A DNA stretch of 64,000 nucleotides from Crossaster papposus. Lineage: Eukaryota; Echinodermata; Asteroidea; Velatida; Solasteridae. The stretch lies in contig JBAIAA010000254.1 of the NCBI GenBank assembly GCA_037893245.1, forward strand, positions 620,001-684,000, read 5' to 3'. Positions within the stretch are counted from its first letter, which is position 1; every line of letters begins with the position of its first letter. A model generated the notes under the pieces. The model did no database searches, was not told the DNA's origin, and saw only the letters and a program-made list of their open reading frames with translations. The position numbers and the translations under genes are program-made. Positions 60,501 through 64,000 of this stretch are shown here, piece after piece.

Positions 60501-62364
60501 TGTGACCCATTTTCGAATCCCGCCTGGGTCAATGGATTGGGTTGTCAGTGCCTTTGTCCCATCTACAACCTCTAAAACTGTAACTTCTTCTCATTGTCTT
60601 TACTGTACATGTTTCTTCAGGCTTTCGAACTACAGTGCACAGGAGGCTTTGGGGGAATCCTTGGTTTCATTACCAGAAAATAATTAATAATAGGCCTACA
60701 GTTTAATTTTGACAGTTGTTTTGGCAATTTGTTGAAGTCTGCGCATGCATATTCGACTTCACGCCGCTATAACCACAACAGCCGATTGACAATGTTATCT
60801 GTTGCTCCGATAATCTCAACTTCGTCAAACAATTCTAACATGTTCCTGTAAACTAATTTTACATCACAAAAACAACCACTAAGATGCTTCTGATCCGTTG
60901 ATAAGTTTGCAACTGTGACTTTCGGTGCGAGTGAATCTAGTTTTAATTAGCTGTATAGATGTGTTATTAACCCTATAACGTCAACTAATACAATGTACGA
61001 CAAAGTACTAAACTGTAATATTCAGTACTCTTACTACACTGGGCTATAAATTAGGCTTTACAAATGCAAACCATACAAGCATTTATGGCAGCAATAATAT
61101 ACATACACAAGGCTGTCGAGCTTGTTTTCTTCTTCTGATTTCAGGTGCTGACAAACAACGTGATGGGGACCCGATGCTGAGGCAGCACATCGCCGACGCC
61201 TGCTACTGTTGCTTGCCCGAGTCCATCAAGAGACCCATGCGATGTGGCGACGACAAACTGGTAAGAGCTCCATTCAAATTCAATGAGCAGCTGAGCACCG
61301 ATCTAGCGTGCTTAGCACATAGAGATTATCAAGAATTGTTTACCATCAAAAATTGTTCACTGCAGGTGACTCACTTCAGCCTTTTTTTTGGGTCGGACCT
61401 TAAATTTGCTAAGGTTTTTTTTTTTCAGCGGCTCTGTAAAAGAATAACAAAATTGCTTTTCCTTACCTGTTTCTTCTTTGGATAAGCCCGTTTGGCGAAT
61501 GTTTATTAAATTACAGAAGGTATAAAAACCTTCGCATTGGGGTACGTAGAAATATTTAAGTTTGGTTTCATGTTGGTATGATGTGCAGTATTTGAACAAT
61601 AACTGCAGTGACTATGTCAGCATTTATTACAATTCCGATTATGTTTGAGTAGACTATAGACCATGGGCCCTCTGTTTACATCTATATTCAAATGTGCCTG
61701 TCAATATGCGCACGCATCGTGTTTTACATAAATTTGGTTAAGAGGCGGTCTGACCTGTGGCGTTACTCCTCAACAACATTTTATGCAAAACACGATGTGT
61801 GCGCATATTGACGGGAACATTTGAATACAGATGTAAACACGTGATTTCAGAGGGCACATCGTATATAGGAACATAATAGAAAATAAAAACATTTACAGAA
61901 CCAAATGATGATGCTTGCTGAGTGGAGATAAGGCTTAGTGTTTTATAAATTCTCTACCTTGTGAAGACCGAAAAAAACCACACAAGACCAAATATTAGAA
62001 AGGTCTCTACAAGAAAACTCTAAATAGGAGGGTGTCATTTTTGTGCACAAAGCCTATGGAAAGCAAAGGAAAGAAACACCGCATGTCTCCACAGAGATGT
62101 ATTTTGAAATGTGCGCATTCCTGAGAGTGTTTCGATGTTTAATTTTCCATCTAGGATTATCACGAGGACGATGATGTCATAGAGAAAGATACGTCACTGT
62201 ACGTGACGGAGGTTGCATCCAAGAGGGGATACGACTTTCAGATCTCCGAATCCAACGGCGTGGGCGCGCTGACCAACATGAAGTACATACCAGACACGGA
62301 GGGCATCGAAGAAAATGTGTACGACAATCCAATAGAGCTTGAGCAACCTGTCACTGAACTGTAG
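54545..62364 (+). CDS. SLC5A8-like: Sodium-coupled monocarboxylate transporter SMCT-b, 15 exons, 651 aa
   Basis: Second complete transporter gene, about 3.2 kb after the stop codon of SMCT-a. Exons: 54545-54892, 55374-55439, 55796-55847, 56028-56095, 56259-56413, 56734-56874, 58118-58253, 58679-58767, 58873-58985, 59259-59329, 59478-59564, 59807-60009, 60332-60432, 61145-61260, 62155-62364 (1956 nt). Every intron matches SMCT-a in place and phase; exons 1, 7, 10, 12, 14 and 15 differ in length by whole codons. Marks: [61 protein letters not shown], and a loop with NDT and NYS sites. The acidic tail has VYDNPIEL, recalling TDNPAF in human SLC5A8, and ends TEL. Core-helix changes against SMCT-a (TVLG for TFLG, ADRSM for ANRNM) suggest some functional divergence. 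Exons 1-15 are all present. Confidence 0.93.
55555..55756 (+). repeat. ~100-bp tandem duplication in SMCT-b intron 2
   Basis: AGTATACAATATTTGCCAGT... is present at 55555-55657 and 55658-55756, differing by small indels and a few bases. Confidence 0.8.
56961..57145 (+). mobile_element. tRNA-derived SINE, family 1, SMCT-b intron 6
   Basis: Plus strand: B box GGGTTCGATTCCC, body GTTGATTCTCTCCTAAGCCA and the CTCCGGGCTCTC...TTTTCCTCC tail, matching the copy at 10240. Confidence 0.6.
58395..58570 (+). repeat. GGTT/GGGCT-rich low-complexity tract in SMCT-b intron 7
   Basis: Irregular repeats of GGTTGGGTT, GGGCTGGGCT and GAGTTGGGTT on one strand, giving strong strand asymmetry. Confidence 0.75.
60455..60685 (+). 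mobile_element. SINE family 2, SMCT-b intron 13
   Basis: Plus strand: A-box region GGTTGGCGTAGCGGTT, B box TTCGAATCCCGCC, GGATTGGGTTGTCAGTGC, and end GGGGAATCCTTGG. It begins 22 bp after the exon 13 donor at 60432, so the transcript runs straight into it. Confidence 0.6.
61667..61855. mobile_element. Palindromic MITE in SMCT-b intron 14 (189 bp)
   Basis: GCCCTCTG ... CAGAGGGC ends, with long inverted arms sharing TTTACATCT, CAAATGT, TCAATATGCGCAC and ATCGTGTTTT (61668-61735 against 61790-61854). No coding capacity. Confidence 0.6.
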
Positions 62365-62720
62365 GCAGACATGTCATTCCAAAATGTGTACACTAGGCAG
62401 GGATGCACCATATTCCCTTCGCCTGTGGAGATCCACACGCAACAGAGGACAAATAACCGAATAGGTCTCCACAAGAAAATTATATGGGTCTCCACAAGAA
62501 AATGTGTATGCCAAGGCTATTGGGAGCAAAGCAAAGAACAATGCCATGACTCCATAAGGATACAAATGTGGGGATGTGTGTATTTGTATGCCCCTATAAT
62601 CCTCCTGGAAACTAACGCAATAGATGACAAATAACCGAATAGGTGTCCACAAGGAAATTATATGGCATATGATTCTCCCCCAAAAATTGTGTGTACAAAG
62701 TCTGTGGGACAATTCTCACA
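61970..62720 (+). repeat. Three diverged copies of a ~100-150-bp unit around the last SMCT-b exon
   Basis: Segments with TCTCCACAAGAAAATT..., GTGCACAAAGCCTATGG and AGCAAAGGAAAGAA(C/A) recur at about 62000-62100, 62455-62560 and 62630-62712. The exon at 62155-62364 lies between the first and second. Confidence 0.5.
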
Positions 62721-62735
62721 TAATGCATCAAGAAC

Positions 62736-62741
62736 AATAAA
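62736..62741 (+). terminator. Candidate poly(A) signal of SMCT-b
   Basis: AATAAA 372 bases after the SMCT-b stop. A second AATAAA occurs near 63052. Confidence 0.35.
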
Positions 62742-62769
62742 TAGAATGGCAAAATATAAGAGTTTGTGT

Positions 62770-62960
62770 TGCCGAGTGCACCAAAGTCCCTACAAGTCTA
62801 TCACAAGTCCTTCCATTCCAAATTAAATCGCAAGCTATATTCGAGGTGACAAAAGCATTCCTTTGTCATTGTTCATCCACTCAGATAATTTCGACTGCCT
62901 TTTTAAATAACTTGAAACCGAAAAGGACTTGAATCGGGAACAACTGTAAATACAACTTGT
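62770..62960 (-). mobile_element. Diverged relative of the CAGGG hAT-like MITE, downstream of SMCT-b
   Basis: Shares AAGTCCCTACAAGTCTATCACAAGTCC-like ends and the tcctttgtcattgttcatcc core with the 51542 element. Degraded; no clear target duplication. Confidence 0.4.
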
Positions 62961-63456
62961 CCGATAGTATAATAGTATACGTGTCACTACGCATAAAATA
63001 ATTTCAAAATTTTTTTCTCTCGAGTATTTGTATGAATACATTTCTTAGAAAATAAAAGTAATTGGCACCGAATCCGAATTAATGTGGACAACATATTATT
63101 CCATAATTCACGGAAATGTTTAATTTTCTCTAATGAAATTTCTATTTGTTGTCAATAATGGTACTAAACCCTTATAAACACGTTAAAACGGCATAATAAA
63201 AAAAAGTACATGTATAGTATAGTAACGAAATACTTAATTAAAAAAACTTTACAAATCTGACAAGGTATTGCAATTGCATGCAACGATTGTTTGTATACGT
63301 TTCCGATGAATTCACCGGCCAGTTTTACAATCATTTCCATAATTAACTCTTTTTTATATTTATAGTCAGAGGTTGTCAACATATAAGAGTGATAAACGCA
63401 AATCCATATCATTTTGTACATTTTCACCATGCTTGAATATTATCTGTTATCATGCT

Positions 63457-63627
63457 TTACAGGGCTGTAAAGCTGTTATTATCAGAGCCATTTTCATTGC
63501 TGCCCGCTTGCTCCGTGGCAACCGTTGCCATGGAGACCTCGTCGTTGTCTACGGCGTGGTCGGACAGTTCGGGATTGACCTCTTTGACCTCGAACATCTC
63601 TGCCTCTCCGACTTTCTTTTTGTAAAT
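63457..63627 (-). CDS. Last coding exon (56 aa) of a gene continuing beyond the window, possibly a third transporter
   Basis: On the minus strand the acceptor tttgttgtag is followed by an open frame starting IYKKKVGEAEMFEVKEVNPE and ending SFTAL then a stop. The composition (many Glu, Asp, Lys, Asn; GC-richer than the surroundings) fits a cytosolic C-terminal tail. It starts in phase 0 after its acceptor and ends T-x-L, exactly like the last exons of SMCT-a and SMCT-b, so a tail-to-tail SLC5A8-like gene is a reasonable guess, but the tail itself has no diagnostic motif. Other membrane transporters could end like this. Confidence 0.55.
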   Translation of the reverse strand: MYKKKVGEAEMFEVKEVNPELSDHAVDNDEVSMATVATEQAGSNENGSDNNSFTAL

Positions 63628-64000
63628 CTACAACAAAACAAAGAGGTTTCGTTTTACCTTTCGATAGAGAAATAGATATATATGTTTTGTTTAATATTGT
63701 GATTAAGATAGAGATAGCTGTTGCTAACATGAGATTTATTAAACGAAAGAAATAGACAGACTGCGCATAACAATTTGAAGCCAAACGAACGACTAATTAA
63801 AGATTAACAGAAAATAAATAACCGCTGCCACTGCTGTATGGAGGCATGTCGATGTGAACTTTATTACCCATAATTAAAATTCTCATCAATTTGCATTTTC
63901 ATTTAGGTTTTGTTTGTATTGACAAATTACCTGTGCTTATATCTTACTGTGTATGTATATGAAATAAAGGTAAAAATAAACCCCACAAATACAACCTGAA
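63628..64000. other. Probable intron of the minus-strand gene at the right edge
   Basis: AT-rich, no exon recognised. If the exon at 63457-63627 is real, the rest of that gene lies past the window end. Confidence 0.35.

Overview
The window reads as nuclear DNA of an invertebrate animal. It has AT-rich non-coding sequence, split genes with short GT-AG introns, and many small DNA transposons and tRNA-derived SINEs. ACATGT and ACGT simple repeats, SINEs with the 'caaagtgccttgcccaagggcac' type of tail, and gene families shared with vertebrates suggest a marine deuterostome, perhaps an echinoderm. That placement is an inference. I see no bacterial, viral or organelle genes and no retroviral or Polinton-type element.

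Region by region: 1-19.3 kb shows no protein gene I can support. It holds foldback elements, SINE pieces, tandem duplications and unrecognised sequence. A neurensin-like two-pass membrane protein gene lies on the minus strand at 19336-20304, with a likely 5' untranslated exon near 22.9-23.5 kb. From 20.3 to 32.3 kb the sequence is again non-coding and repeat-rich.

The right half is a locus for sodium-coupled monocarboxylate transporters (SLC5A8/SLC5A12 family, sodium:solute symporter fold). I rebuilt two complete 15-exon genes on the plus strand: SMCT-a (38221-51319, 644 aa) and SMCT-b (54545-62364, 651 aa). All introns of the two genes lie at equivalent places with identical phases, so they are tandem duplicates. 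Both proteins end in T-x-L, the PDZ-ligand type also found at the end of human SLC5A8.

The most interesting feature is upstream of SMCT-a. Two further intact, diverged first exons (32349-32693 and 35607-35960) each encode the same N-terminal ~115 residues and end in a phase-0 splice donor, yet neither is followed by its own exons 2-15. The simplest reading is one transporter gene with three alternative first exons joined to one constant 3' region, comparable in layout to UGT1. The alternative is two orphan first exons left by incomplete tandem duplication.

At the right edge (63457-63627, minus strand) is a likely last coding exon of another gene that continues beyond the window. It too ends in T-x-L and begins in phase 0, so it may belong to a third, tail-to-tail transporter gene.

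Mobile DNA: one hAT-like foldback element occurs three times, each copy with a perfect 8-bp target duplication. There are also a second hAT-like element in the 3' UTR region of SMCT-a, a five-copy foldback family with TTAA at most ends, a Harbinger-like relic in the last SMCT-a intron, several single-copy inverted-repeat elements, and at least three SINE families.
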